Translations under genes and position numbers: made by a program
Source: Pseudomonas viridiflava
GTDB taxonomy: Bacteria > Pseudomonadota > Gammaproteobacteria > Pseudomonadales > Pseudomonadaceae
Length of the DNA: 64,000 bases
Assembly: GCF_900590885.1 (NCBI RefSeq)
Contig: NZ_UUON01000009.1
Location: 1 to 64,000, forward strand
Reading direction: 5' to 3'
Notes under the pieces: model-generated
What the model was told of the DNA's origin: nothing
The model's input: the letters and a program-made list of their open reading frames with translations, nothing else
Databases searched by the model: none
Part shown: positions 53,373-62,000 of the stretch, in pieces
Layout of the letters: every line of letters begins with the position of its first letter
How positions within the stretch are numbered: the stretch's first letter is position 1

Positions 53373-53693
53373 ATGAACGATCAATGGATCGACGTCTGCG
53401 CCGTGGGCGAAATAGACGAAGAAGATGTGTTGCGCTTCGACCACGGGCCCCACACCTACGCGGTGTACCGCTCGGCCGAGAATGAATTTTTCGCCACCGC
53501 CGGGCTGTGCACCCACGAAAAAATTCACCTCGCCGACGGCCTGGTGATGGACCACGTGATCGAGTGCCCCAAGCACAACGGGCGCTTTGATTACCGCTCC
53601 GGCAAAGCCCTGGGCGCGCCGGTGTGCGTCAACCTTAAAACCTACCCGGTACGGGTCGAAGCGGGGCGGGTTTTGCTCGCCGTCACGGCTTGA
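53373..53693 (+). CDS. mocE: Rieske [2Fe-2S] ferredoxin, MocE-like
   Basis: A 106-residue soluble Rieske protein. The cluster ligands are in LCTHEKIHL (Cys-x-His) and CPKHNGRFD (Cys-x2-His). It is of the small NDO-type ferredoxin class that carries electrons to an oxygenase, here the MocD-like enzyme. It lies 27 bp after that gene, and its stop overlaps the start of the reductase gene by one base. Confidence 0.9.
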   Translation: MNDQWIDVCAVGEIDEEDVLRFDHGPHTYAVYRSAENEFFATAGLCTHEKIHLADGLVMDHVIECPKHNGRFDYRSGKALGAPVCVNLKTYPVRVEAGRVLLAVTA

Positions 53694-54895
53694 TGATGAA
53701 CCAGCCTCTGATCATCGTCGGCGCCGGCCATGCCGGTGGCCGTGCCGCACTGACCCTGCGCGAAGAAGGCTACGCCGGGCGATTGATCCTGATCGGTGAC
53801 GAGCCGCACTTGCCCTACGAACGGCCGCCACTGTCCAAGGGTCTGTTGCAGGGCAGCATCGACCTGGCCGGCTGCAGCCTGTGCGACAGCGCACGGCTGG
53901 CCGAGCTGGGCATCGAACATATCGCCGGCAACCCGGTCAGCCAGCTGGACCCGGCGCAGCATCGCCTGCAATTGGCCGACGGCCAGTGGCTGGGCTATGC
54001 CGGTTTGCTGCTGGCCACCGGCGGCAGGGCGCGGCGTTTACCGCAGGAGCAGGCGAATGTGCTGTACCTGCGCACCCACGATGAAGCCCTAGCGCTGAAA
54101 AACGCATTACGCCCCGGCGCACGGCTGGTGGTGGTCGGCGGTGGGTTTATCGGCCTGGAAGTGGCGGCCACCGCGCGCAGCCTCGGCTGTGCGGTGACCT
54201 TGCTGGAAGCCGGGCCACGCCTGGCGGGCCGGGTGCTGCCGGCGGTCATCAGTGACGCGCTGCTGGCCCTGCACCGCGAGCAGGGCGTGGACGTGCGCTT
54301 GAACGCGACGCTGGAATGCATCCACGCAGACGCCGTGCAGTTGATCGATGGCGAACGCTTGCCCTGCGACCTGGTGGTAGTCGGCATCGGCATGCAGCCC
54401 AACCTCGAACTGGCCCAGGCGGCGGGGTTGGACACCGGGCAGGGCATCCGCGTCGACGCGCAGTTGCGCACCAGCGTGGCGGATATTTTTGCCGCGGGGG
54501 ATGTGTGCGAGTTTCGCCTCGGCGGCGTGTATCAGCGCCAGGAAACCTGGCGCAACGCCGAGGCCCAGGGCCGGCATGCCGCACTGAACCTGCTGGGGCG
54601 CGAACTGCCCTTCGAAGCGCTCCCCGGTTTCTGGTCCGACCAATACGATTGGGGCGTGCAGACCGTCGGCGTGATCACCGCGCTGACCGTCAGCCGCGTC
54701 TTGCCCGGCGGCGGCCTGCTGCTGTTCTACCTCGATGCCGAACACCGCCTGCAAGGCGCCTGCGGCTGGGCGCCGGGCAACAGCGTGGCCAAGGACATCA
54801 AGCTCTGCGAACGGCTGATCAGCGCCGCCATCGCGTTACCCAGCGCCAGCCTGGCCGACCCCGAACTGTCCCTCAAACAACTGCTGCGAGGCTGA
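53693..54895 (+). CDS. mocF: FAD-dependent ferredoxin reductase, MocF-like
   Basis: A 400-residue NAD(P)H:ferredoxin reductase of the rubredoxin/putidaredoxin reductase type. The FAD site is IIVGAGHAGGRAALTLRE, the NAD(P) site is VVVGGGFIGLEVAATARSLG, and the second FAD motif is DIFAAGDVCEF. It completes a three-component oxygenase with the MocD- and MocE-like proteins. The ATG at 53693 shares its A with the preceding TGA; the ATG at 53696 is also possible. Confidence 0.9.
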   Translation: MMNQPLIIVGAGHAGGRAALTLREEGYAGRLILIGDEPHLPYERPPLSKGLLQGSIDLAGCSLCDSARLAELGIEHIAGNPVSQLDPAQHRLQLADGQWLGYAGLLLATGGRARRLPQEQANVLYLRTHDEALALKNALRPGARLVVVGGGFIGLEVAATARSLGCAVTLLEAGPRLAGRVLPAVISDALLALHREQGVDVRLNATLECIHADAVQLIDGERLPCDLVVVGIGMQPNLELAQAAGLDTGQGIRVDAQLRTSVADIFAAGDVCEFRLGGVYQRQETWRNAEAQGRHAALNLLGRELPFEALPGFWSDQYDWGVQTVGVITALTVSRVLPGGGLLLFYLDAEHRLQGACGWAPGNSVAKDIKLCERLISAAIALPSASLADPELSLKQLLRG

Positions 54896-54896
54896 T

Positions 54897-55718
54897 ATGC
54901 GCGAATTTCTGGTGTTCCAATCCCTGTGGGCCATGCAGACCGAACCCGGCCCGCTTGAAGCACAGCTTGACCGAATTGCCGCCGCCGGCTTTGACGGCAT
55001 CACCGACCATTACTGGAAACCGGCGCAGGTGTCGCGGCTGCACGCCGCTGCCCATGCCCGCGGCTTGCAGATCGAAGGCCAGCTATTCCCACAGACGGTG
55101 GACGATCTGGCCGCCGCGCTGGATGTGATCAGCCGCTACGGCTGCCACCACCTCACCCTGCAAGCCGATGTACGCCCGCGCACCCAGGCCGAGGCGGCCA
55201 AATTGATTGAAGGCTGGCAACGGCTGGCCGAGCAGGTCGACTTCCCGGTGCTGCTGGAAACCCACCGTTACCGCCTCACCAACGACCTGCTGTTCACCCT
55301 CGACTTGCTGGCGCAGATGCCCGATCTGAAACTGCTGGCCGACCTGTCCCACTACGTGGTCGGCCGCGAGCTGCCCGAGCCCGGTGCCGCCGAGGACGAC
55401 GAGCAGATCCGCACCATCCTGCGCCACAGCTGGGGCTTCCACGGCCGGGTGGCCAGCAGCGAGCAGGTGCAAGTGTCGCTGGATTTCCCCCAGCACCAGG
55501 CCTGGGTCGAACGCTTTACCGGCTGGTGGCGCTACGGCATCCAGGACTGGCTGGCCCGTGCCGACGCCACACAAAGCCTGTCGTTCACCTGCGAACTGGG
55601 CCCGCCGCCCTATGCGATCACTGGCCCAGATGGCCGCGAGATCAGTGATCGCTGGGCCGAAGCCTTGAAGCTGCAGGCACTGATCCGCAACGTGTGGCAT
55701 GAGTTAAAGCACGCATAA
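54897..55718 (+). CDS. Sugar phosphate isomerase/epimerase-like TIM-barrel protein
   Basis: A 273-residue xylose-isomerase-like TIM barrel. Candidate metal ligands are in VLLETHRYRLTND (Glu), LLADLSHYVVG (Asp/His) and FTCELGPPPYA (Glu). It starts 1 bp after the reductase stop, so it is the fourth gene of the MocDEF-like operon. It is distinct in sequence from the isomerase at 46971. It may act on the demethylated inositol or inosose product; no specific activity can be assigned. Confidence 0.82.
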   Translation: MREFLVFQSLWAMQTEPGPLEAQLDRIAAAGFDGITDHYWKPAQVSRLHAAAHARGLQIEGQLFPQTVDDLAAALDVISRYGCHHLTLQADVRPRTQAEAAKLIEGWQRLAEQVDFPVLLETHRYRLTNDLLFTLDLLAQMPDLKLLADLSHYVVGRELPEPGAAEDDEQIRTILRHSWGFHGRVASSEQVQVSLDFPQHQAWVERFTGWWRYGIQDWLARADATQSLSFTCELGPPPYAITGPDGREISDRWAEALKLQALIRNVWHELKHA

Positions 55719-55729
55719 CAGTGGGCTTG

Positions 55730-56602
55730 TCAGGTCAGGAGCCCAGTGCTCACCGCCACAATCAGGAACACCCCCAGCAGCGCGCGGTAGATCACGAACG
55801 GCCAGGTGGAGAATCGCTCCAGAAACTTCATCAGGCCCCAGATCGCAAAAAATGCCGAGACGCTCGCCACCACCAGGCCAAACAACAGATGTGGCCAGGC
55901 GTGGGCGGGCAGGTCGGTGTGCAACAGCACCCACAGCTCCTTCAGGCCGGCGAGGGCGATGGCCGGCAGGCCCAGCAGGAATGAAAAACGTGCGGCCTCT
56001 TCGCGTTTGAAGTTGAGAAACAGCGCCGCCGTCAGCGTCGAGCCGGAACGCGATACGCCAGGAATCAACGCGCCGATCTGCGCAATGCCGACGATCAACG
56101 CATCGCGCAGGCGCATCTGGCCCATGGCCCGTGTATGCCGGGCGCGCAGCTCGGCAACGGCCAGCAACACCGCCATCACCACGCAGGCAATACCGATCAC
56201 CATCAGGCCGCGCAACGGCGAGTTGCAGGTGTTCAAGGTCGAGGACAGGGCCAGGCCGGCGATGCAGATCGGGATCGTCGCCAGCACAATCGCCACCGCC
56301 AGCTTGAACCAGGGGTCGTTGTAGTCGCCCCGGCGCACCGCGCCGATGCTGCCCGTGGTCACTTGGCGCACGTCGCGCCAGAAGTAACTGACCACTGCCG
56401 CCAGCGCCGCCAACTGCATCGCTGCGGAAAACGCCGAGCCGGGATCCTGCCAGCCGAGCAGGGCGGGTACCACACGCATGTGGGCGGTGGACGACACCGG
56501 CAACAGCTCGGTAATGCCCTGGATCACGCCCAGGATAAAAATCTGCAGGTAATCCAGGGAGGCGAAGCCCACATCCAGGCCGGCGGAACAGACGTTGGTC
56601 AA
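55730..56602 (-). CDS. uppP: Undecaprenyl-diphosphatase (UppP/BacA family)
   Basis: A 290-residue inner-membrane pyrophosphatase with about eight membrane segments. It recycles the undecaprenyl lipid carrier and can give bacitracin resistance. Both signature motifs are present, GITELLPVSSTAHM and PGVSRSGST. The start is a TTG at 56602 with AAGGA eight bases ahead; no in-frame ATG lies nearby, so a non-ATG start is likely. It is convergent with the isomerase gene (11-bp gap) and appears to stand alone. Confidence 0.9.
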   Translation of the reverse strand: MTNVCSAGLDVGFASLDYLQIFILGVIQGITELLPVSSTAHMRVVPALLGWQDPGSAFSAAMQLAALAAVVSYFWRDVRQVTTGSIGAVRRGDYNDPWFKLAVAIVLATIPICIAGLALSSTLNTCNSPLRGLMVIGIACVVMAVLLAVAELRARHTRAMGQMRLRDALIVGIAQIGALIPGVSRSGSTLTAALFLNFKREEAARFSFLLGLPAIALAGLKELWVLLHTDLPAHAWPHLLFGLVVASVSAFFAIWGLMKFLERFSTWPFVIYRALLGVFLIVAVSTGLLT

Positions 56603-56782
56603 AGTGCATGTCCTTGAGGGAAAAGGCGGAGATGGGCGAAGTTTATTCGAAATGTTTCAAGGTTTCGGCCAGGGCAATCGCTATCTGCAATCCGTTCAGC
56701 GAGTAGAAAGGTTCAGCCTTCCATTGGCTTGCTCGGCACTTTTGTGAACAATGGCGCCCTGCGTTTTTCCACCGAGAGCCCC

Positions 56783-57289
56783 ATGCCTGAAACCACCGTC
56801 GAATTGATCCAGACCGGCCCCGAAGACGCCGAGCTGATCCGCAATCTCTACCAGTACTACGCCTACGAGTCCTCGGACTGGGAACAGGAAGATGTCGAGG
56901 CGGACGGCCGTTTCTACATCCACGACGAGCACCTGAACCGCTACTGGCAAGACCCGCACTGGAGCGCCAACCTGCTGCTGGTCGACGGCTATATCGCCGG
57001 CTTCCTGCTGATTGAAGACAGCGAGCTGCCGGGCATCAATGCCCTGGAGCTGGCCGACCTGTTTATCCTCAAGCGCTACCGGCGCAAAGGCATCGGCCGC
57101 GCCATCGCCACGCAGGTGCTGTGCAGCGGCGAGGCCGATTGGCTGGTGCGTTTTTATGATCAGGACGAAGCGTCCCAGGCGTTCTGGCGCACCGTGCTGG
57201 ATAACCTGCCGCGCCCGGTGCAGGCGCTGGAGCTGGGCGACGATGCGCAGTTGGTGACTTACCGGATCACGCGAGTGGCGCTGCATTAA
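56783..57289 (+). CDS. GNAT-family N-acetyltransferase
   Basis: A 168-residue acetyltransferase. The acetyl-CoA binding motif is in LFILKRYRRKGIGRAIATQV (the Q/RxxGxG/A signature). Substrate unknown; the DNLPRPVQALEL tail is not informative. The ATG at 56783 starts MPETTVELIQTGP. Its 3' end overlaps the convergent AraC-type gene by 23 bp. Confidence 0.88.
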   Translation: MPETTVELIQTGPEDAELIRNLYQYYAYESSDWEQEDVEADGRFYIHDEHLNRYWQDPHWSANLLLVDGYIAGFLLIEDSELPGINALELADLFILKRYRRKGIGRAIATQVLCSGEADWLVRFYDQDEASQAFWRTVLDNLPRPVQALELGDDAQLVTYRITRVALH

Positions 57290-58211
57290 ACGCCTGTTGC
57301 ATGGCCTGTGGCGGTTGCCCGAACGCGCGCAGGAAGGCCTGGCGCATGCGCTCGCGGTCGCCGAAGCCGGTTTCGCGGGCCACCACTTCCACTGGGTGGC
57401 GGCTGGTTTCCATCATCGCCCGCGCGGCTTCCACCCTCAGTGACTCGATGGCCTTGGCCGGGGTTTGCCCGGTTTCCTCGCGAAACACCCGGCTGAACTG
57501 GCGCGGGCTGAGCCGGGCGACATCGGCCAAGGCTTCTACCGACAAATCATGGGTGAGGTTTTCGCGGGCGTAGGCCAGGGCCAGTTGCACGCGGTCGGAC
57601 TTGGGGTCCAGCTCCAGCAGGGCCGAGAGCTGCGACTGCTCGCTGCCACGGCGCTGGGCAATCACCAGCTTGCGCGCAATGCGCCGGGCGAGGTCGCCGC
57701 CCAGGTCGTTCTCGACCATGGCCAGCGCCAGGTCCACCCCGGCGCTCATGCCGGCACCGGTCCACACCTGGCCGTCGACCACAAACAGTTTGTCTTCTTC
57801 CAGGCGGATGTGCGGGTAACGCTTGTGGAACGCCGGTGCGTGAATCCAGTGGGTGGTGGCGCGCTTGCCCTCCAGCAACCCGGCCTCGGCCAGCACGAAA
57901 ATGCCCATGCACAACGAGGCGATCCGCCGCGACTGTACAGACGCGGCCTTGACCAGTTCCAGCAGGTTGGCCTCGGGCAGGCGGAATTCCAGGTAGCCGC
58001 TGACGATCAGCGTGTCATAGCCCTCGGGCCGAATCGGCGTGGTATTCACCGAGAAGCCCTGGGAGGTCATCACCGCGCCGCCGCTTTCCGACACCAGGTG
58101 AAACTCGTAGGCCGGCTCGCCCCGCAGCAGGTTCGCGCACTCGAACACCGAGCCCAGGCTGAGGCTCAGGGATTGGAAGTTCGGGTAAACCATCAGCGCA
58201 ACGCTGTGCAT
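57267..58211 (-). CDS. GlxA-type regulator: DJ-1/PfpI domain plus AraC helix-turn-helix
   Basis: A 314-residue regulator. The N-terminal DJ-1/PfpI-like domain (about residues 1-185) has the nucleophile-elbow position ASLCMGIFVLAEAGLL. The C-terminal AraC domain has LSVEALADVARLSPRQFSRV and a second HTH with VVARETGFGDRERMRQAF. Such proteins control nitrogen-compound or aldehyde genes. ATG 58211 begins MHSVALMVYPNFQ. It is divergent from the TetR gene, so it may contribute to control of the operon at 58384-60886. Confidence 0.9.
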   Translation of the reverse strand: MHSVALMVYPNFQSLSLSLGSVFECANLLRGEPAYEFHLVSESGGAVMTSQGFSVNTTPIRPEGYDTLIVSGYLEFRLPEANLLELVKAASVQSRRIASLCMGIFVLAEAGLLEGKRATTHWIHAPAFHKRYPHIRLEEDKLFVVDGQVWTGAGMSAGVDLALAMVENDLGGDLARRIARKLVIAQRRGSEQSQLSALLELDPKSDRVQLALAYARENLTHDLSVEALADVARLSPRQFSRVFREETGQTPAKAIESLRVEAARAMMETSRHPVEVVARETGFGDRERMRQAFLRAFGQPPQAMQQAFNAAPLA

Positions 58212-58351
58212 CGCATGTCTCCAGGGGCGTAGGAGGGGGGATTGTCGGCGGCTGCCAGGAAAACGGCAACCGACTTTGCGCCATGTCCGGAATCCTTGCG
58301 GATATGACATTGTGGGGAGTTGCCCCGGCTCCTAACATTCACCCAACGAAC

Positions 58352-58366
58352 TAGACGACTGGTCTA
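58352..58366. promoter_or_regulatory. TetR (NemR-like) operator
   Basis: TAGAC-GACTG-GTCTA is a perfect dyad 17 bp before the TetR start. Its half-site TAGAC/GTCTA is the half-site of the E. coli NemR box. Confidence 0.65.
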
Positions 58367-58383
58367 ATCGGACGGAGTGAAGC

Positions 58384-58992
58384 ATGAACAGTGAAACCAA
58401 AAGCGCGCGGCAGACCATCCTGGACACGGCGCAGATAATTGTCGGCCGTAAGGGGTTTTCTGCGGTGGGCCTGAACGAAATCCTGCAGGCCGCCGATGTG
58501 CCCAAAGGTTCGTTCTATCACTACTTCACCTCCAAAGATGCGTTTGGCGTGGTGTTGCTCGACAGCTACTTCGACCACTACGTGCACGGCATGGAGCAGC
58601 TGTTCAACCAGCCTGGGCTAACCCAGTGCGCCAAGTTGATGCGCTATTGGCAATGCTGGATCGACAACCAGACCGGCTGCACCGACGCGGGCAAATGCCT
58701 TGCCGTCAAACTCGGCGCGGAGGTGTCAGACCTTTCAGAGCCGATGCGCCTGGCGCTGCAGCGCGGCACTTCACGCACCATCGCCTTGCTTGCCGTGGCC
58801 ATGCAGCGCGGCATCGAAGACGGCTCGTTGATGTTGCAACACCCGCCGCGAGCCCTGGCGCAGCAGCTGTACGCCCTGTGGCTGGGCGCCAGCGTCATGA
58901 GCAAGATCACCCGAACACCGGCGCCTTTTGACGAGGCGCTGGCACTGACCCGACACCTGTTGGGCAGCCCTGAACACACTGACAATCACTGA
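58384..58992 (+). CDS. TetR-family regulator, NemR-like
   Basis: A 202-residue TetR protein. The helix-turn-helix is GLNEILQAADVPKGSFYHYF. The ligand domain carries two Cys residues (CTDAGKCLAVKLGAE) in the region where NemR has its redox-reactive cysteine. It heads an operon with a DJ-1 protein and an Old Yellow Enzyme, echoing nemR-nemA. It probably senses electrophiles such as quinones, glyoxals or hypochlorite and represses the operon through the 58352 dyad. Confidence 0.88.
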   Translation: MNSETKSARQTILDTAQIIVGRKGFSAVGLNEILQAADVPKGSFYHYFTSKDAFGVVLLDSYFDHYVHGMEQLFNQPGLTQCAKLMRYWQCWIDNQTGCTDAGKCLAVKLGAEVSDLSEPMRLALQRGTSRTIALLAVAMQRGIEDGSLMLQHPPRALAQQLYALWLGASVMSKITRTPAPFDEALALTRHLLGSPEHTDNH

Positions 58993-59007
58993 TCGAGGCA
59001 CTGGAAC

Positions 59008-59685
59008 ATGAAAGTATTAATGGTACTCACCTCTCACGACCAGCTTGGCGACACCGGCCGCAAGACCGGCTTCTGGCTCGAAGAATTTGCGGCTCCCTAT
59101 TACGCGTTCAAGGACGCCGGCGCCGAAGTGGTGCTGGCATCCCCGGCCGGCGGCCAGCCGCCGCTGGACCCGGTCAGTGACCTGCCGGACTTCCAGACCG
59201 AGCAAACCCACCGTTTCGCCGCCGACCCGGCTGCGCAGCAGGCCCTGGCCAGCACCGTGAAGCTGGACACGCTCAACGCCGATGCCTTCGACACCGTGTT
59301 CTACCCAGGCGGCCACGGCCCGCTGTGGGACCTGGCGGAGTCGCCGACCTCCATCGCGCTGATCGAAGCCTTCGAGCGCGCCGGCAAGCCGATCGGCTTT
59401 GTGTGCCATGCGCCGGGCGCCTTGCGCCACGTTAAAGCCGTCAACGGTGACCCGTTGATTAAAGGCCGCCGCGTGACCGGGTTCTCCAACTCGGAAGAAG
59501 CCGCCGTGGAGTTGACCGATGTGGTGCCGTTCCTGATTGAAGATGAATTCATCAAGTTGGGTGGCAAGTATGAGAAGGGCGCTGATTGGCAATCCTTCGT
59601 TATTGTCGATGGCTTGTTGGTCACCGGGCAAAACCCTGGCAGCTCCAGCGATGTGGCCAAGGCCCTGCTGAAACTCACCGCTTAA
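59008..59685 (+). CDS. DJ-1/PfpI-family protein (glyoxalase III/Hsp31-like)
   Basis: A 225-residue type 1 glutamine-amidotransferase-fold protein. The nucleophile elbow is FVCHAPGAL (Cys), an acidic partner is in GFWLEE, and a His follows in YPGGHGPLWD. Relatives act as glutathione-independent glyoxalases or deglycases. It lies 15 bp after the TetR gene, so it should be induced by the same electrophiles. E. coli nemRA is followed by gloA; here this gene takes a comparable role. Confidence 0.88.
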   Translation: MKVLMVLTSHDQLGDTGRKTGFWLEEFAAPYYAFKDAGAEVVLASPAGGQPPLDPVSDLPDFQTEQTHRFAADPAAQQALASTVKLDTLNADAFDTVFYPGGHGPLWDLAESPTSIALIEAFERAGKPIGFVCHAPGALRHVKAVNGDPLIKGRRVTGFSNSEEAAVELTDVVPFLIEDEFIKLGGKYEKGADWQSFVIVDGLLVTGQNPGSSSDVAKALLKLTA

Positions 59686-59707
59686 GTTAATTAAACCCGT
59701 TATTGGT

Positions 59708-59737
59708 TGGCGACTCGCAAGAGTCGCCAGCGTTTTT
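59708..59737 (+). terminator. Intrinsic terminator between the DJ-1 and nemA-like genes
   Basis: TGGCGACTC-GCAA-GAGTCGCCA is a perfect 9-bp stem with a GCAA tetraloop, followed by GCG and TTTTT (59733-59737). It lies inside what otherwise looks like one operon, so it may attenuate nemA transcription or mean nemA has its own promoter. Confidence 0.7.
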
Positions 59738-59764
59738 GCTCGTCCTGAATTTGGAGTTTCTACT

Positions 59765-60886
59765 ATGACTGACAGTGTATTAAGTACCTCGGTAACACTG
59801 GGTCACCACACCTTGAACAACCGTATTGTGCTGCCGCCGTTGACCCGTCAACGCAGCGCGCAACCCGGTGATATCGCCACCGACTTGATGGCCGAGTATT
59901 ACCGCCAGCGCGCGAGTGCCGGTTTCATGGTCAGCGAAGGCACGCAGATCGAGCCACGCGGCCAGGGCTATGCCTGGACGCCAGGCATCTACACCCCGGC
60001 GCAGATCGATGGCTGGCGCAAAGTCACTGATGCGGTGCATGCCGACGGCGGGGTGATCTTTGCCCAGCTGTGGCACGTGGGGCGTGTGTCCCATAACGCC
60101 TTGCAGCCGGACGGCGCAGTACCGGTCGCACCCTCGGCGCTACCGGCCTTGCAGGCCAAGGCGTTTATTCAGACCGGGCCGGGCGTGGGCGAACTGATGC
60201 AGCCGCCGGTGCCGCGCGCCTTGAGCACCGCCGAGGTCAAGCAACTGGTCGGGCAGTACGCCCAGGCGGCCCGCAATGCCCTGGATGCAGGGTTTGATGG
60301 GGTGGAGATTCACTCGGCCAACGGTTACCTGGTCAACCAGTTCATCTCGGCCCATTCCAACCAGCGCGACGACGAATACGGCGGCTCACTGGACAACCGC
60401 CTGCGCTTTCTGCGCGAAATCGTCGAAGCGGTGAGTGCCGTGGTCGGCCCGGAGCGACTTGGCGTGCGCTTTTCGCCGTTGTTCACTGGCACCGACCAGG
60501 ACCGCGTGTACATCGGCCTGGTGGAAGAAGACCCGCATCACACCTACATCGAGGCGATCAAAGTGTTGGAAGCGGCGGGCATCGCCTACGTCTCCATCGC
60601 CGAAGCCGATTGGGACAACGCGCCCGACCTGCCCGAAACCTTCCGCCGCGCGGTGCGTGACACGTTCAGCGGGCGCATTATCTACGCCGGTCGCTACACC
60701 GCCGAGCGTGGTGCCCGGTTGGTAGACGCCGGGTTGGCAGACTTGATCGCATTCGGGCGGCCATTCATTGCCAACCCCGACCTGCCACAACGCATCTTCA
60801 ACGGCTGGCCGTTGAACCCGCTGCGGGTAGAGGGGATGTATGGCGGAGGAGAGGCGGGCTACACCGACTATCCAGCGCACAGGTAA
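59765..60886 (+). CDS. nemA: Alkene reductase, NemA-like (Old Yellow Enzyme family)
   Basis: A 373-residue FMN ene-reductase of the classical OYE group. The substrate-anchoring His/Asn pair is in VEIHSANGYLVNQF. FMN contacts include PLTRQRSAQPGDIA and AQLWHVGRVSH, and the C-terminal phosphate site is YAGRYTAERGARL and IAFGRPFIANPD. It reduces activated alkenes (N-ethylmaleimide, quinones) and nitro esters with NADPH. It is different in subclass from XenA at 26728. A terminator-like hairpin separates it from the DJ-1 gene. Confidence 0.92.
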   Translation: MTDSVLSTSVTLGHHTLNNRIVLPPLTRQRSAQPGDIATDLMAEYYRQRASAGFMVSEGTQIEPRGQGYAWTPGIYTPAQIDGWRKVTDAVHADGGVIFAQLWHVGRVSHNALQPDGAVPVAPSALPALQAKAFIQTGPGVGELMQPPVPRALSTAEVKQLVGQYAQAARNALDAGFDGVEIHSANGYLVNQFISAHSNQRDDEYGGSLDNRLRFLREIVEAVSAVVGPERLGVRFSPLFTGTDQDRVYIGLVEEDPHHTYIEAIKVLEAAGIAYVSIAEADWDNAPDLPETFRRAVRDTFSGRIIYAGRYTAERGARLVDAGLADLIAFGRPFIANPDLPQRIFNGWPLNPLRVEGMYGGGEAGYTDYPAHR

Positions 60887-60887
60887 C

Positions 60888-60982
60888 CCATGTGGGAGGG
60901 GGCTTGCTCCCGATGGCGGTGTATCAGTCACAGCATCATGGACTGACCCACTGCTATCGGGGTCAAGCCCCCTCCCACATTT
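60888..60982. repeat. REPIN (REP doublet)
   Basis: Inverted REP cores with single changes in each arm (CTTGCTCCC and GGGTCAAGCCCC) lie between the convergent nemA-like and quinone oxidoreductase genes. Confidence 0.92.
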
Positions 60983-61001
60983 GATTTGTGGTGCCTGCAG
61001 A

Positions 61002-62000
61002 TTACTCCACTCGCAACACAATCTTGCCGATGTGATCCCCGCCTTCCATTCGCGCATGGGCCTGGGCCGCGTCGGTGTATTCGTACACCTTGTCGATCAT
61101 CGGCAGGCAACGCCCGGCGGCCAGCACCGGCCAGATGTACTCGCGCAGTTGCTCGGCAATCGCGGCTTTTTCTTCCTGGGTACGGGCGCGCAGCAGCGAG
61201 CCGGTGATCACCGCGCGTTTGCCGAGGATGGTCAACAGGTCGACGTCATTGGCCTTGGCGCCGCCAAGGAACCCCAGCATCACCAGGTGCCCGTCCATGG
61301 CCAGGGCCTTGAGGTTGTTGTTGAGGTACGAGCCCCCCATGATGTCGAGAATCACATCCACGCCGTGGCCGTCGGTCTGCTGGGCGATGACTTCGGCGAA
61401 GTCCTGCTCGCGATAATTGATCGGCTCGGCGCCCAGCCCGGCAATGGCTGCGCATTTGTCGGCGCTGCCGGCGGTGGCGAAAGCCTGGATGCCGAACTCG
61501 CGGCACAGCATCAGCGCGGTAGTGCCGATGCCGCTGGTGCCGCCGTGGATCAGCACGCGCTGGCCGGTGTGGGCGTCACCGAGGCCGAACAGGTTGGCCC
61601 ATACGGTGAAAAAGGTTTCCGGCACGGCGGCCGCCTGAATCCAGTCCATGCCTTCGGGAATCGGCAAGGCCTGGCCGGCCGGTACGCTGCAAAATTGCGC
61701 ATAGCCGCCGCCATTGGTCAGCGCGCAAACCCGGTCGCCGAGTTTGAACGCCGAGACACCATCGCCCAGCGCCGCCACTTCACCCGCCACTTCCAGGCCC
61801 GGGTAGGGGCTCATGCCAGGTTTCATCGGGTACTTGCCGGCGCGCTGCAAGGCGTCGGGGCGGTTGACCCCGGCGGCGTGCACGCGAATCAGGATCTCGC
61901 CGGGGCCCGCCACCGGCACGTCGGCGCGGCGTGGTTGCAGCACTTCGGGGCCGCCGGGGGTGGTGATTTCGATCAGGGTCATTTCTTTAGGAAGCGTCAT
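61002..62000 (-). CDS. NAD(P)H:quinone oxidoreductase (zinc-less MDR family, PIG3-like)
   Basis: A 332-residue medium-chain dehydrogenase/reductase without the zinc ligands of alcohol dehydrogenases. NADPH binding is in LIHGGTSGIGTTALM, and the family start TLIEITTPGGPEVLQ is typical of the PIG3/quinone reductase branch. It reduces quinones. ATG 62000 overlaps the stop of the MFS gene (ATGA). In-frame ATG 61982 is a weaker alternative. Confidence 0.9.
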   Translation of the reverse strand: MTLPKEMTLIEITTPGGPEVLQPRRADVPVAGPGEILIRVHAAGVNRPDALQRAGKYPMKPGMSPYPGLEVAGEVAALGDGVSAFKLGDRVCALTNGGGYAQFCSVPAGQALPIPEGMDWIQAAAVPETFFTVWANLFGLGDAHTGQRVLIHGGTSGIGTTALMLCREFGIQAFATAGSADKCAAIAGLGAEPINYREQDFAEVIAQQTDGHGVDVILDIMGGSYLNNNLKALAMDGHLVMLGFLGGAKANDVDLLTILGKRAVITGSLLRARTQEEKAAIAEQLREYIWPVLAAGRCLPMIDKVYEYTDAAQAHARMEGGDHIGKIVLRVE

